A DNA stretch of 64,000 nt from Prostheceraeus crozeri (lineage: Eukaryota > Platyhelminthes > Polycladida > Euryleptidae), in NCBI GenBank assembly GCA_907163375.1, contig CAJQUW010009206.1, positions 39,809-103,808 of the forward strand, written 5' to 3'. Every line of letters starts with the position of its first letter. Position 1 is the stretch's first letter. This document shows, in pieces, positions 1 through 11,609 of this stretch. Under the pieces are notes generated by a model. That model searched no databases. It had not been told where the DNA came from and was given only the letters and a program-made list of their open reading frames with translations. The position numbers and the translations under genes are program-made.

Positions 1-183
1 ACTAAAATGTGTTTCTGTTAAACATATTATATTAGCCCTTTGGATATCATGTATGAAAAAATCATTTTAATTTTATCGCTATTCAATCCGTTAATGTTTA
101 CATAGAATAATAATTGTATTTCCATATATTTCTTCAGTTTCTTTCCAGCAGTCATTATTTCATCCTCTCCTTCCTTTAGTTCA

Positions 184-822
184 TCAAAGATACCGATTTT
201 CATCATAGTCATAGAGTGTTGAGTGATTTATGCAACTATTGTTGTCTGTTCTGCAATGATTGTTTCTTTGCTCATGTTGATTTGGTGATTGTGGTCTGAT
301 TCTCTCGTCAGGGAATTGATCGTATTCTCTTCGGTGATTTCTGTTGTAGTATTGCTGTTGTCGTCTGTCGTATGTTCGTTGCTCACGGTATGAATACCTT
401 GTGTATCTGCTTTCACATACCCATTCATATCTTCTGCCATATTCAGCATTTCTCCTTTGTCTTTGATGCTGCATTGGTCTTCGGTATTGTTGTAGGTGCA
501 TTCTTCGGTGTGGTCTTGCATAGTGGTTGGTGTTGAACCAGCAATTCCAGGAAAGGTGCCCATGTCTTCCACACATATAACATGATCGCAAGGATTTTGA
601 CCTTTGAGTATGTCTTTGTGGATACTCTTGTTGATCCGAATGTTGAACTTCTTGCTGTTGTGTTTGCTGCTTTGCTTCAGTTTGTCGTTGCTCTATTTGT
701 AGAAGTTTGGGTGAAGCATTTGCCGGTAGGAATTTTGGGTGACGTGCATTTGGTGGGCTTTGTTTTCCCTTTCTGTTTTTCCTTTTGTTTTCCCCGATTC
801 TGCTTGTTTTTGTGTCATTCAA
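184..822 (-). CDS. CCHC zinc-knuckle protein, ORF1-type
   Basis: The 212-residue frame is very rich in Gln, Arg, Tyr and His. It has one perfect zinc knuckle, CYMCGRHGHLSWNC (CX2CX4HX4C), near residue 80. The composition suggests an RNA-binding nucleocapsid-like protein. It overlaps the PHD frame by a few bases. A further frame at 27-212 (with DELKEGEDEI) may belong to the same gene. The unit is best read as ORF1 of a LINE-type element running off the left edge. A gag-like origin cannot be excluded. Confidence 0.45.
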   Translation of the reverse strand: MNDTKTSRIGENKRKNRKGKQSPPNARHPKFLPANASPKLLQIEQRQTEAKQQTQQQEVQHSDQQEYPQRHTQRSKSLRSCYMCGRHGHLSWNCWFNTNHYARPHRRMHLQQYRRPMQHQRQRRNAEYGRRYEWVCESRYTRYSYREQRTYDRRQQQYYNRNHRREYDQFPDERIRPQSPNQHEQRNNHCRTDNNSCINHSTLYDYDENRYL

Positions 823-1135
823 TGTGCTTCGTTATGTTTTGTATGTCTGTGGGATAGTTATTATGCATACAAGTTTCACATGTAAATTTGCGTTTAGTTT
901 TTATGTACTTGACAAACTCATACGATGGTAAATTCGTACAATGTGCATGAAAAAATGTATCGCACTTTTCACAAGCTAGTTGAATATCCAGTTCAGATAC
1001 GAAATCTTCGCAAACTTCACATCTTCGATCGCTTGGCTTGTTCGGAGATATTGGGCCGTATTCCAGAACCTCCCTTAATTTTTCTCGCAAGGCCACCTTG
1101 ACCAAGGGAGGCATTTCCAAGGTGCCCTTATTCAA
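815..1135 (-). CDS. PHD-finger protein, ORF1-type
   Basis: The 106-residue frame has a Cys4-His-Cys3 PHD-type pattern: CEVCEDF, then CEKCDTFFHAHC, then CETC near its end. PHD fingers followed by a zinc knuckle are typical of the first ORF of some CR1-like LINEs, where the protein binds nucleic acid. The next ORF on the same strand starts inside its last codons and carries such a knuckle. No endonuclease or reverse transcriptase is visible on this side, so the rest of the element would lie left of the window. It could also be a host PHD gene. The zinc pattern is clear, the LINE assignment is inferred. Confidence 0.5.
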   Translation of the reverse strand: MNKGTLEMPPLVKVALREKLREVLEYGPISPNKPSDRRCEVCEDFVSELDIQLACEKCDTFFHAHCTNLPSYEFVKYIKTKRKFTCETCMHNNYPTDIQNITKHIE

Positions 1136-2029
1136 GGCAGCCTTGACTTATAGGTATTCCAGAACGTACCTTTGAAGCTCCCTTCATGAAGGAGTTCCTT
1201 ACTGCTAAGTCTCCCTTCAGTTGCTGCAAAACTTCATGGCACTCAAGGATCAGATTTGTGCAGATTTGTGTGATGGATCAGATTTCTATGCACGACACTA
1301 ACAGGATAAAGTATTAGAGTCAGATATCTTTGCCTATTGTCTAGGTATTTGACAAGTAAATAAGTACAATCTTCATAAGAAAGTCTTTGGACGGCTGGCG
1401 TGTTATTGCTGTTTCACTAAGACACTGAACTTCGCTCACCAAAATCAACGGAATAGGGATTGTTTGATTTATGAAAAAATGGCTACAAAAAATTAAATGA
1501 TTAGAAAACGACAACAAGAAGGACACCAACAAACTAGAAATACAATAAGGATTACTTCGATACCAAAAACTACGAAAAACGATTGCTTAAAACTAATATA
1601 ACAAAGAAATTTCAACAACTGACACGAACTATTGATAATACGACCGCACGCTAACACGCTAACAGAGGGCATATGTATGTGCATCTCCGCAATTCCCATT
1701 GGAGGTGCCAGAATTGTGATTTGTTTCCAAGTATACACTAATTCATTCATTCATTCATCTTTAATGTCATCTGTCAGACAATACTTTATAGATTATAACT
1801 TGCACTCATGCCTTGTGACTGTCTTGGTCTCTTTTTAAATGTGTTCATCATCGATTTCATGTCCAAAATTGTATAATCCTGTCTGTTTGTTGTATTACAA
1901 CCACTGATGATGGAAACCACGGTATTTGAAACCGGATGGCAATAACTGATTTCACAACACCTAACTACAATCAGTAAATTACATGCAAATGGAAATACTT
2001 AGCAAGTAAAATGTCAGAACATCTCTTAC
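1136..2029. other. Non-coding stretch with a GAAAC-type hairpin
   Basis: I see no gene. There is a perfect 12-bp palindrome CCTTCATGAAGG at 1181-1192. A CTGATGA...GAAAC motif at about 1911-1945 resembles three others in the window (see findings). Otherwise the sequence is plain AT-rich DNA. Confidence 0.4.
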
Positions 2030-2181
2030 TTGGACAGTCCTCGAGCTTGCATGATTTCATTTCCATGGAACCACCAAGACATTTAGAATAATAGGAAGAT
2101 TTTATGCATTTTTGTCTTCTGATCCGATTACCGTAATCGAAGTGCTGCATTTTGACCAATTCGACCATTCAGACCATTCTC
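2030..2181 (-). pseudogene. Thrombospondin type-1 repeat exon, frame disturbed
   Basis: On the minus strand an acceptor CTCTTCAG opens into EWSEWSNWSKCSTS, the Trp/Ser core of a TSP1 repeat. It then continues in another frame as YGNRIRRQKC...CLGG...SCKLEDCP, the Arg and Cys part of the same repeat, and stops at a donor GTAAGA. Exon borders, Trp ladder and cysteines match extracellular TSP1 domains (ADAMTS, hemicentin, BAI and similar families). The frame changes once between the CSTS and YGNR parts, so this is either a decayed exon or an assembly error. No neighbouring TSP1 exon was found; upstream in gene direction is the hAT insertion. This is the best host-gene trace in the window. Confidence 0.6.
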
Positions 2182-2310
2182 CTGAAGAGAAAGACGAGGA
2201 AGCATGGAAATGTTCCAGATATAGAGTGATTGAATTCTGAAAAATGTTGGTACGAGTATGTGTCAAGACAAAAACTCGTAATAGAACAATTTTGGAAATG
2301 CACCTTAGAC

Positions 2311-4671
2311 CAGGGCAGTGGAGCCGATGCGTTATCTCATCGGCTCCGGCTCCACGACAATGATGTGAAAGGCTCCGGCTCGGCTCCGGCTCCGACTTCA
2401 AATTCAGGTTCTATCTATGCTGGTTTTCCTGGATCCGTTGAACGGGTTTTTTGGATAACGGTGTGGCCTATAGTGGCTTGCTACAATCATCAAATTAGTT
2501 TTCATTAACAAGCAACGACTTAAGTTAATAATAAAAATGATAATAGCCCAATATAATGACAAATAACATACTTGTCATATATTTTTGCATGAATTAACTA
2601 TCTCTGAAAGATAAAATAAAGTTATAGCCAGGATTGGTTAAATTAGATAAAGATCTCTCGCACTGGCTAAATATAAATTGGCCTAGCCTGCAACCAGTCT
2701 ACTACGAGGCTACATTAAATAAGACCACATGAGTGATGATGATATACCTAATTAGCCGTCACAGGGGCCGAATAGTAGTATAAGCTTTTTAACAAAGCTT
2801 GAATATGAAACTGGATAGCGTATGCCTCTAGACAGCTTATAGGGCATGTATCTACTCGAACATGGAAAGGGTATCGGCTATATAGCCAAATATACCGTAT
2901 CAATAAAGATATCAATTGCTTTATTGAATATTAAAGTGTATATAGGCTAGCTTAGGTTGTTATTGTTATTTGTTATTGCCTTTATTCAATAGTCTGTTGG
3001 TCCATGAATAATATGATCGGTGGGTAGCCCACGACTCATCATCTGTAGAAATTGTAGTTTAGATAGCCTCATTGCAGTGTAGGCTAGAAATGTACAATTG
3101 AAAATTTTTACTTAAAAAAATTAAAAATATCTAATTTAGGACAAGTTTTGTAATTCTATGTAGCATACTTAATAAGTTAAGGCCTAACTTACATTATATT
3201 AATTTCGTATTTTTCATTATGGCGTAAAGTTGCACTAAATAATTCATCAGTGATTCATGTATATTATTATATTCAATTTATGTATAACACATTACCACTA
3301 TTCCTCTGATGATGGTTAGGCTGATGAAACTGAACTCGGAGTATCACACAGTATGTTGCAGGGTGCTATGCATAATAAAAATTTGACTGCGAGCACCGAG
3401 CAGAAATCCCATCTACTTTACTAGCTTTCGAATGCGCGTGCGGTTTAATGTCACAGACAATAGAAAAGGGAGGTCAAAAGGCGCCTTTATTGAGAGCGTC
3501 TCAGTCTTTTTTTATTGTTTACATATAAGTCAGCATGATATCAGCATAAAGTGTTGACAGACGGAAAAAATAATAATGAAAATTCTTGAAATCCACAGGT
3601 CTATGACATTTGGGGAAATATTATTACACGATACGGCTCTTGTGCAGTCCTCCCCCCCCCCATTTTTTTCTCTGGTCACAAGATGCAGCACCATTGGATG
3701 TCCATTTCAGCATCACCGATTTGAGTGAAGTATTCCGTGCTGTTGTAAAAATCTACGTGGGTAATTGCGATGTCATGGTCGCAAACTTCGTCAGCAAGTC
3801 AACATTGTAATTTGCCTTCAGGTTTTTCGCATTGAAATATACCCTTTGAATTTTGAAGTCAAAGGAAATTCATTGTGAATGAGATACCTTTAAAATAATA
3901 GGGCGCTACTAGAAGTGGCTGGGTCGCTTATTACTATAGCCATGTGAGGACTTGTAGTCAGGTCATTCGTGTGAGTGTGAAGAGTTATCCCTCCAATCAA
4001 AGTTGATCAAATTGAATAATCGATTGTTTTGAAAAATGTAGGTGGGGGGATTGCACAAGAGCCTACAATACAATCTAAGGAAATTGGCATTGTCACAGAT
4101 GCCAGTAGCTTCTGCCAGTAGCCATACCGATAGATGATAGCCTACATAGTAACCGTATTAGATTTAAGACATTGCGCAAGAAATGTAGCTATATTATCTT
4201 TGCTGACTGAACTGAAAATGTGTACATAAATGACTGGCGACTTGTCTCTAGGAATCTACAATCATCTAGTTAGCATGCATATAACAAGTCTTCAAATTAA
4301 TGGATTTTGGAGAATACGTTGTCAATATGGAAATTAGTCTTACGAAACATATGCAATAAAAAAATATTACACATGTGTGTAAATATATAATAAATATAAT
4401 ACAAAAGAAGGCGGCAACTGCAAAGAAAGATGTCGTGGAGGACAGATCATTGGTATACTTAAAAGACATATCTTTAGATTTCAAATGATTTAATTTTTTT
4501 ATGATGCCAATTAATAACTTTCAAAATTCTAGATTTATGTCAAAGCTCAAACTATCGGAGCCGGAGTCGGAGCCCTTGTGATAAATCGGCTCCGGCTCCG
4601 GCTCCGACCAAAACCATCGGTTCCTTAAGGCTCCGGCTCCGGCTCGGCTCGGCTCCGGCTCCACAGCCCTG
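2311..4671. mobile_element. hAT DNA transposon, non-autonomous (2.36 kb)
   Basis: The left end CAGGGCAGTGGAGCC and the right end GGCTCCACAGCCCTG are inverted repeats (one mismatch). They are flanked by a perfect 8-bp duplication CCTTAGAC at 2303-2310 and 4672-4679, the hAT hallmark. Both ends continue into subterminal runs of the hexamer GGCTCC or GGAGCC (2325-2395 and 4555-4665), likely transposase-binding iterons as in other hAT families. The interior has no long ORF and no BED, DDE or hATC domain, so it depends on a transposase encoded elsewhere. The intact duplication suggests a fairly recent insertion. Confidence 0.93.
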
Positions 4672-4679
4672 CCTTAGAC

Positions 4680-7202
4680 TGTATATAACTGCATCTATCA
4701 AAGAGTGGATGCATGGCCATCTGTTCGCATTTTTCTTGAAAATGAAATGTGCTTGCAGTATGCCAGTTAGACTGGACAAAGAATAGAAAGATGTCCTCAG
4801 ACTTGAACAATTTAGGTACAAACTTTCCTTTTCACCTGTAGACACTGCATTTCGCGCTACAAGGGCTGGTTGCTCTGAAATCGTTCAAGTCTGAAGACAT
4901 CTTTCTATTCTCTGCACAGGCGAACTGACACTCTGCAATTCTATTATCATCAGCCGAAGGGTAAGCCAGGATAATATCAGGACGCAGAGCAGTCTTCTGT
5001 GCAAGTCCTTCAGCTTGTTCATCCATATACATATACAGTAGATGATGCCCGTAATTCCGAGACGTAGTGGCGAGCCCCTGTAGCACTGATAACTGACAAA
5101 TTTTAAATATAATGTATTCTTAAATTTCTTATGCATGTGGACATCTCTCCATGTAAGCGAGGATTTCAGGACTTTTGTTATTTTATGTTCAAGCTTCTCC
5201 AAACAATTGAAGAATGTGGAGCAGCAAAATATCATATTTGTGACCTTGTTTTCGAAGGAAGTTTCATCTCTTCCTTAACGGAGATTCTTAGTGAAAAAAA
5301 TGTTTAGAAGTTTTTTGTAACGAAATTAATAGAATGTCATTTTCAATAACAAATAAAACGTTCATGAATCTTTGTAGTGTTCCTTTGACTCTGCATATGA
5401 AACTTCCATTCGAAATATGCATTAATTGGCATTTATTCCTATATGTTCATGGTGAGCGTCATCAATGACGTCTGGATATCTATAATTTAAGCTTTCATAG
5501 TTACTGAAAAGTCCATGGTATCTTGGACATCTGTATGAGATGCTGATATACACTTGCGTCAAATGATGAGCCTTAAATAATGAGAAAAATGAAAAAATCA
5601 AGCTAACAATCCCGCATAGGTGTGTGAAAGTCTATTCAAATTTCTTTTATATTTCACAGTGTAATAATCTGCATTGATTATTGCTTCCGTAATAAATTTA
5701 AGTTTATGCACTCTTCCACTCTATTTTGGTTTATGCACTTTATGCACTCTTTGGAAAATATGAACTTCATAAAGTCTATGGTTTCGAAAGAGTGCAATAA
5801 ATCGTCTTTATTGCATCATTTCATTGAAATACATTAGCACATAGAAAGTTTTTCATCCTCTAAAACGGTGAATTCTACATAGTAATCTCAAAAATACCGT
5901 TGATATCTACAATTCCATATCAAATAGAGGTAGAAATTTGGCAGCTGTAAAATTCTGATGGTCATAGATTCCGAGAATCATGTGAAGCACAAAGTTACTC
6001 GTGCAACTCGTGCAAAGATCTTGGTTACATTATTCTCGATCAACAAACTGTGCCAATCCCGCATAGGTGTGTGAAAGTCTATTCAAATTTCTTTTCTGAA
6101 ACTTTAATTTAAAATGCTCTTCAATCGGGCATCAAAGTGTCCTTTGTGAAAATGATGTCAGATCTTATCAACTGTCAATTTAAGTAAGAAAATGGTTATA
6201 ATGAGCTCATTTTTAATTGTCCTTAGCTGCCAACAAAATTCCCAATTGTTATTTGAAATTCATTGAATTTTTTCATGTTGTCATACTTCAAATGTTCAAT
6301 TTGCATTGAACCCTCGCCCCACTGAAGTACTTTTCCTAACGCGCCGCATTCCCCCTCCCCCAACTGATCTCCCAAACTAGGCATTAAAGAAGGATTCAGA
6401 AAAACCGCATCTGTTTTATTTCTAAGGTCCTCCCTCGACTGAGGTGAAGTTCAAGGGTATAAAAACGCCAATTTTTAACAAATTTCCTTTATTCACTGTT
6501 TGAAATGGAAAATGACAACAAAAACTAATGAACCATGAACTAATCGAATGATCTGGTCAAGTTGGTAAATAAAATGATTAGTTGTTATGAGATTAAATCA
6601 TTGTGTTAGATGAGGTCAAAGGTCAAATAATTCAAACCTTTAGTTCAGCTCAAATATCACTAAAATCGCACATTTTAGTATTTAGTTTCTGCAGGTGAAG
6701 AAACAGCCAAATCGGTGAACTTTTATCGAGACACTGAGGCTAAATGCAACATGACTCCGAAAATTTTCAATAATTGCTGATCAGATGCAGAATTAGAATG
6801 TACAAAATAATAAAAAATTATATTTGAAGTTTAAATTTCAAATTTCAAACATTCATTCATACATAATAAGCAGATCATTTCAAATTCAAAGATTTTGCAT
6901 TTGCGAATATCTCCATTATTAATGGGAAGAATCCTTTATGTAATCTCAACTTATTCCATCAAGAATTGATAAAGAAATAAATAAACGTTTATTTATCAAT
7001 ACTGAAAATCATGCATTTCTAAATGAAGTCAAACACAAAGTTAAATACATCAAATAAGTAACTTTCTTGATAGCTGTCTGTTGTAAAGTACGGAACACCG
7101 AGGAATGAAGAAGGATGACCGACGCGATGTCACACAGACATGCAGTTGAACGTGACCACTTCTTGAAATTACAGATGGAAAAATAGAATGAATGCAATTT
7201 TC
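4680..7202. repeat. Gene-free stretch with a 42-bp duplicated segment
   Basis: No gene is supported. An exact 42-bp direct repeat beginning CAATCCCGCATAGGTGTG lies at 5607-5648 and 6054-6095, 447 bp apart. The sequence between is not otherwise similar, so it looks like an old local duplication. The remainder is AT-rich and featureless to me. Confidence 0.5.
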
Positions 7203-7365
7203 AGGATTTCGAAGTTGGTTGAAGATGGCTCCCTCTTATGTCGTCTGCTTTCAAGCGAGGGAAACAAAGTGCAAGTGCAAGTTACAGAACAGATTATTCT
7301 GTGGCAACCTTTGTTGATTTTCTCGAGCTTGGAGGAATTTCCTTTGTTCATTCCCAGAAGTAAAG
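7203..7365 (+). CDS. Candidate host exon, unknown protein
   Basis: A 163-bp segment is bounded by an acceptor (AATTTTCAG) and a strong donor (AAAG then GTGAGT). It is open as ISKLVEDGSLLCRLL...FIPRSK. A second open piece follows at about 7470-7583 (DRFLTGGLAYLSNVL...GFYVRNVK), in a frame compatible with splicing to AAAAG at about 7470, though that acceptor is weak. I do not recognise a family. Balanced amino-acid composition and splice sites are the only support. Confidence 0.3.
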
Positions 7366-7599
7366 GTGAGTTACGAGTATATTCGAGAACTGAAGGTATA
7401 TGTGCCTTATAAACTTATTATCTCTTCTTTTTTAGTTACAACCGGCATACGTCGTAATTTCTTCAAAAGATAGATTTTTGACTGGAGGACTTGCATATCT
7501 GAGTAACGTGCTGATCCCATTTCAGATTACTTTGGAAGATAACTCCGAGGAATTTCATGGATTCTACGTGCGGAATGTCAAAGTAATTTACTGAATCCG

Positions 7600-9326
7600 A
7601 ATCGTTGCTTGCCTTTTATCGAAATATCATAATTTTTGTCTTTTTATGTGATTAGACAAGAAACATTTTTCTTCGCTCTACTTTCAAATGTTTTTAATTT
7701 CATTTTCGATCGCATTTTATAAAAAAATGATTCATTGAGATAGATTCGTTGATGCCACAATATACATGTACATTAGAAGTACCGAAATCAGCCAAAATAT
7801 TCCAAACATTCAAATTGTAAAATAGCTCTCCCGCCAAAGTCATATTGCCAAATTAATAATCCTTCTATCAAAACTTGCATAATACGTAGAAAATGAGCTA
7901 TTATAATTCTGGTGGCCATAGCTTGATTGGCTTAAAGATATTCAAAAATTCACCAGAGGGGCAGTGGGGCGAGAGTCAACACTTAATTTTGTCAGATTGG
8001 TCTTTCATTCATCTCTTCCCGATATACATCTTCCTCAACACATCATATCTGCTTTACAAAACATTGGAGTGATTGCTCTTTGAGGATAATCCTCCACATT
8101 TCATGCGTACATGCACAATTCAATCTCTTTTTGTTGATAAGTTCACTACATTCAAACAATTTGGCATCGTGAATTGCCGAAATTCGATATAAACTGTCAA
8201 AAATGTCAAAATTTGTCAAAATTGCCATTTCTGAATTTTGAAATGTTTTCTTTAATTCGAAGATGATCGTTTCAGATCAAATGAATGTCAACGTTTAAAG
8301 GTTCACACTCTATCATTTACAGTCCGTCTGAGAATATCATATGACTCGGAGCATAATGTGAAATTCACCCTCGCCATTCAAGAAATTTGTTCAAAAGCAA
8401 AATTGACATTCTGCACGGTTTTACCAGACACTGAGGCTGCGACTGTGTCGCGAAACGTCTGTCTCTTGTACATACTTTTGACATTAAACTTTTACGGATA
8501 AACCACAGGAAGTGCTCTTTATTTCTTTATTTCTCTTTATGTTTAAAAGCAGCATTATTGAGCAGATTCATGAAAAATTACAAGTTCCTGTATGCACTGT
8601 AAATCATAAAGTCCTATTTAACTATAGTATGTCCAACATTTTATCTACCTAAAACGTCCATTTTGTCAAAAAGACGAAATCATTAAAAATCAATTGAAAA
8701 CTCATTTTAAGAGATGCTTACATATATTCTGTTTATTGACCACTGACTCTTGATAACTTGAGTCCATGCTGAATACTTTTTGTTTATTCATAACTGTATT
8801 AAACACCAAGCAAATAATAGAGTTTGACACTGAAATAAGCTTTGCCGCTATAATGATGCTAGAGGGCACTACAAATGCAATGTAGTTCTTTATTCATTGT
8901 CTTGCATGCATGTCAATCCGCTTGTCTATTTCCAGCTGAGACACGAGTGTGCATTGTTGACGAGCAGTGACTGTGTGAAGAAGTGACGCCTATCAAACGG
9001 TCAATATAGTTGTTCATAGTCAGATACGTAGAATAATTCCTCCGATGCCAATTTTGATGAATCATGAGTGAAAAATGACAATTATTTATGCATTTCAGAG
9101 TTAGACATTTCTTGTTTCACAGAGTGGGTGTCTGGGCGTACCACACCATTGATATAGAAAGGGGAAGATTGCGCGGTCTGCTATCTCCACGTGTATCTGA
9201 AATGAAGCCAGGTGACTCACGAACGGCATGTGTTGTAGTGGCAGAAAGATAGAACTGATAGCACATCACACGTGTTATCCTTATATAAAGGCAAAGTGCA
9301 TTCTTGCCTCTCAGTCGATTTTGATT
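7600..9326. other. Gene-free stretch with a structured hairpin motif
   Basis: No gene is seen. At 8425-8462 a compact structure is visible: outer arms AGAC and GTCT, then CTGAGGCT, a perfect stem GCGAC-TGT-GTCGC, then GAAAC. This layout is common in 3' ends of Penelope-like and some SINE/LINE elements, so a dead retroelement tail may lie here. Confidence 0.3.
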
Positions 9327-9763
9327 ATGGTAAAGAGTTGCTGCGTACCTTTGTGCTCGAATAGAGCAACTAAAGGAACTCATCTATCCTTCCATGCTTT
9401 CCCTCTGTCAAATCCAGAGAGAACACTGCAATGGACTATCACGATCCGACGAAAACATTTTCAACCTAAGAAAGGTTTGAGTTTCGTTTGCTCCGTCCAT
9501 TTCTCAGACCCGGATTATAAAACTGGTGATACGATTTACAGAAGAGATGGGAAAGATGTCGTCGAACCTTCGAACCATCGAGTGCTTAGAAAGGATGCTG
9601 TTCCCTCTTTGTTTCCCGGTTATCCTGTTTATATGGATGGTTCCTCTCGCCCTAATCGACGCAAATCGCCCATGAAACGGGACATCTGTGAAATTGTGAC
9701 CCCACTTTCTTTTGACGAAAGCTTCACATCCACATCAAAAGATCAATCACTCCAAGTCAACAT
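9327..9763 (+). CDS. P-element transposase exon 1: THAP domain
   Basis: The start ATG at 9327 gives MVKSCCVPLCSNRATKG, the opening of a C2CH THAP zinc finger. The later CSVHF supplies the last Cys and His, and the AVPSLFP-type motif follows. THAP domains bind the transposon ends specifically. An earlier in-frame Met exists at 9228, but the THAP start fits the family. The exon ends QVN-AT at a GTAAGT donor. Residues after about 90 are Ser/Arg-rich linker. Confidence 0.8.
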
Positions 9764-10121
9764 GTAAGTGTTCAATTATTTACTCAATTCATCAGAATAG
9801 TGAAATATACACGTCCTTATAAATTATGTTGAATAGTACACGTTATGAATTTACATGTCCTTTACGTATCTTCATAAATTGTTGAAGAGTAGGGTATTTT
9901 CTTGCCTTCATAAATTATTAGAGTTTGTAGGACAAGAATTCTACATATTATTATTAATTACATGAGACCCTTCGAAATTTGTTACATGAAGAGTAATTAT
10001 GATAATAATCGAGGATGTTGACACAGTTATGCGAACTTTGATAAATAGTTTACAACACAAAATATCTCGCAGTGACGCGTATAATCAACTACTCAATACT
10101 TAACAAAATATTTTATGTTTT

Positions 10122-10347
10122 AGCTGTTCATGTCCCGAATTGAGACGCAAGATAAAAACAAAAGACCAAAGAATTCGACGTCAAAAGAAAAGTATAACAT
10201 CTTTTAAAAGCCTCATAGCTGAATTGAAGAAAAAAGCTGTTCATGTCCCGAATTGAGACGCAAGATAAAAACAAAAGACCAAAGAATTCGACGTCAAAAG
10301 AAAAGTACAACATCTTTTAAAAGCCTCATAGCTGGATTGAAGAAAAA
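10122..10347 (+). repeat. 113-bp tandem duplication at the start of exon 2
   Basis: Two nearly identical 113-bp units (10122-10234 and 10235-10347) each begin AGCTGTTCATGTCCCG, exactly at the exon 2 splice acceptor. The unit length is not a multiple of three, so using the first acceptor runs into a stop in the second copy. The second unit has kept the AG and could in principle serve as acceptor. The few mismatches suggest a recent event. Confidence 0.85.
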
Positions 10348-10692
10348 ATACCTGATTGACTCTCGTCAACAAGAATCATTTAGTGGATTAAGCCTGAAAT
10401 TGTTTGAGGATGAATTCAAAAATTCCCAAAGACATCCCTGTGGTTATCGTTACTGTAATGACGTAGCCAAGTTTGTTATTTCCTTACATTATTACAGTCC
10501 CAAAGCATACAAACTGGTCAGATCCGTTCTTCACTTATCACACCCATCAACAATTCGAGCATGGGCTTCAAATGTTGACTGTAGCCCTGGGATACTGGAA
10601 AATGTTTTTCACTATTTGTCGAAAGCTATCGAACGTGACTCAAGAATGCGGGAATGTTCTCTCATAGCGGATGAAATGAGCATACGGAAATT
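10124..10692 (+). pseudogene. P-element transposase exon 2
   Basis: After the tandem duplication the frame reads LRRKIKTKDQRIRRQKK (basic, coiled), then ...YYSPKAYKLVRSVLHL and PSTIRAWASNVDCSPG, ending LIADEMSIRKL. This matches the helical and early catalytic part of P transposases, where DEMSI carries the first catalytic Asp. It ends at a GTGAGT donor. With the acceptor at 11,018 the junction reads RKLGMFIGG, the expected continuation. The exon is intact except for the leading duplication. Confidence 0.75.
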
Positions 10693-11017
10693 GTGAGTTG
10701 GATTCTTCACGGTAAGTAGCATATGAAACTTTTGTAAATCTATAATCGAAAATAAGTATTGTATCTATCGAGTGCATCGCAGCATATGTGAATTAGATTG
10801 AATAGATTAAATATACATTAGAATAAGATTTTATTCTACATAAGCATTTTTTATTAAATTATTGATCATGTATACGCACTATCCATACTCTTATTGATCG
10901 TGTCAATCAATTTCATAATATAGGCATATAAAAAGTAAATGCTATTAATACCTCTATTCAAGGACATAATGATTAAACTAGATATTATGCATTAATTATA
11001 GTAATTCCTCATTACAG

Positions 11018-11300
11018 AGGGATGTTTATTGGCGGCGAGGATTATGGTGGTGGGCCGATTCCCGAAACTACTGCGACTAGTGCACTGGTTTTGCAACTTG
11101 TTGGTCTCCGTGGGAGATGGAAAATCCCAGTGGCATATTTTTTCACTGATTATGTCAAAAGTGAAATGCTTGCATCCGTTATACGCGATACAATCCACAG
11201 AGCTTACGAATTTGGTATTCATGTCAAAGCTGTGGTATCTGATGGTCTTGCTGCCAATTTCAAAGCTGGACAATGTCTTGGCGCCAACATGGCAACACAC
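11018..11300 (+). pseudogene. P-element transposase exon 3, truncated core
   Basis: The exon opens after TTACAG as GMFIGGEDYGGG. It continues through LRGRWKIPVAYFFTDYVKS and VKAVVSDGLAANFKAGQCLG, which corresponds to the RNase-H-like strand with the second catalytic Asp (VSDG). The expected GTP-binding insertion and C-terminal acidic residues are not found downstream. Reading on gives low-complexity sequence (FCEQIFCDV), so the useful homology ends near 11,300. Confidence 0.7.
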
Positions 11301-11609
11301 CGATCACTCATTTTTTGTGAACAAATTTTTTGTGATGTTTTAACAATATTTCAGCCTATCCGCTGTATGTACGAGTGTATGTTTCAGATAACATTTGCTA
11401 TGGGTCTATATAAGATAGCGAAGTGAAAGGAATTTTCTTATGTACTTCAATGATAAGTACAGAAATACATATAGACAATGCTTAGATGCGCATTTGAGAC
11501 TGTCTGATTTAGGGAAGCTAACGCCCGTTCACTTTCTGCCACTATTACACGATCGCCAGTGTCAACCGCTGGCTTCACTTTCTCGCGAGACTGCATTATC
11601 TTCCCCTTT

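Larger units (their letters stand above)
9327..11300 (+). mobile_element. P-element-type transposon, intron-containing, damaged
   Basis: Three exons in one direction encode an N-terminal THAP domain, the helical region and the start of the RNase-H-like core of a P-element (THAP9-like) transposase. The introns have consensus sites (GTAAGT...TTTTAG; GTGAGT...TTACAG). After the third exon the expected continuation of the catalytic core is missing, so the element is truncated or rearranged after about 11,300. Terminal repeats and the 8-bp duplication could not be found. Confidence 0.8.

Noticed and set aside
228-572. 114-codon minus-strand frame rich in Thr, Asn and Glu
   Set aside because: It overlaps the zinc-knuckle frame in another phase and its bias follows from the same repeats; a shadow.
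3610-3810. 66-codon frame inside the first hAT
   Set aside because: Starts in a C-run, has no hAT transposase motif.
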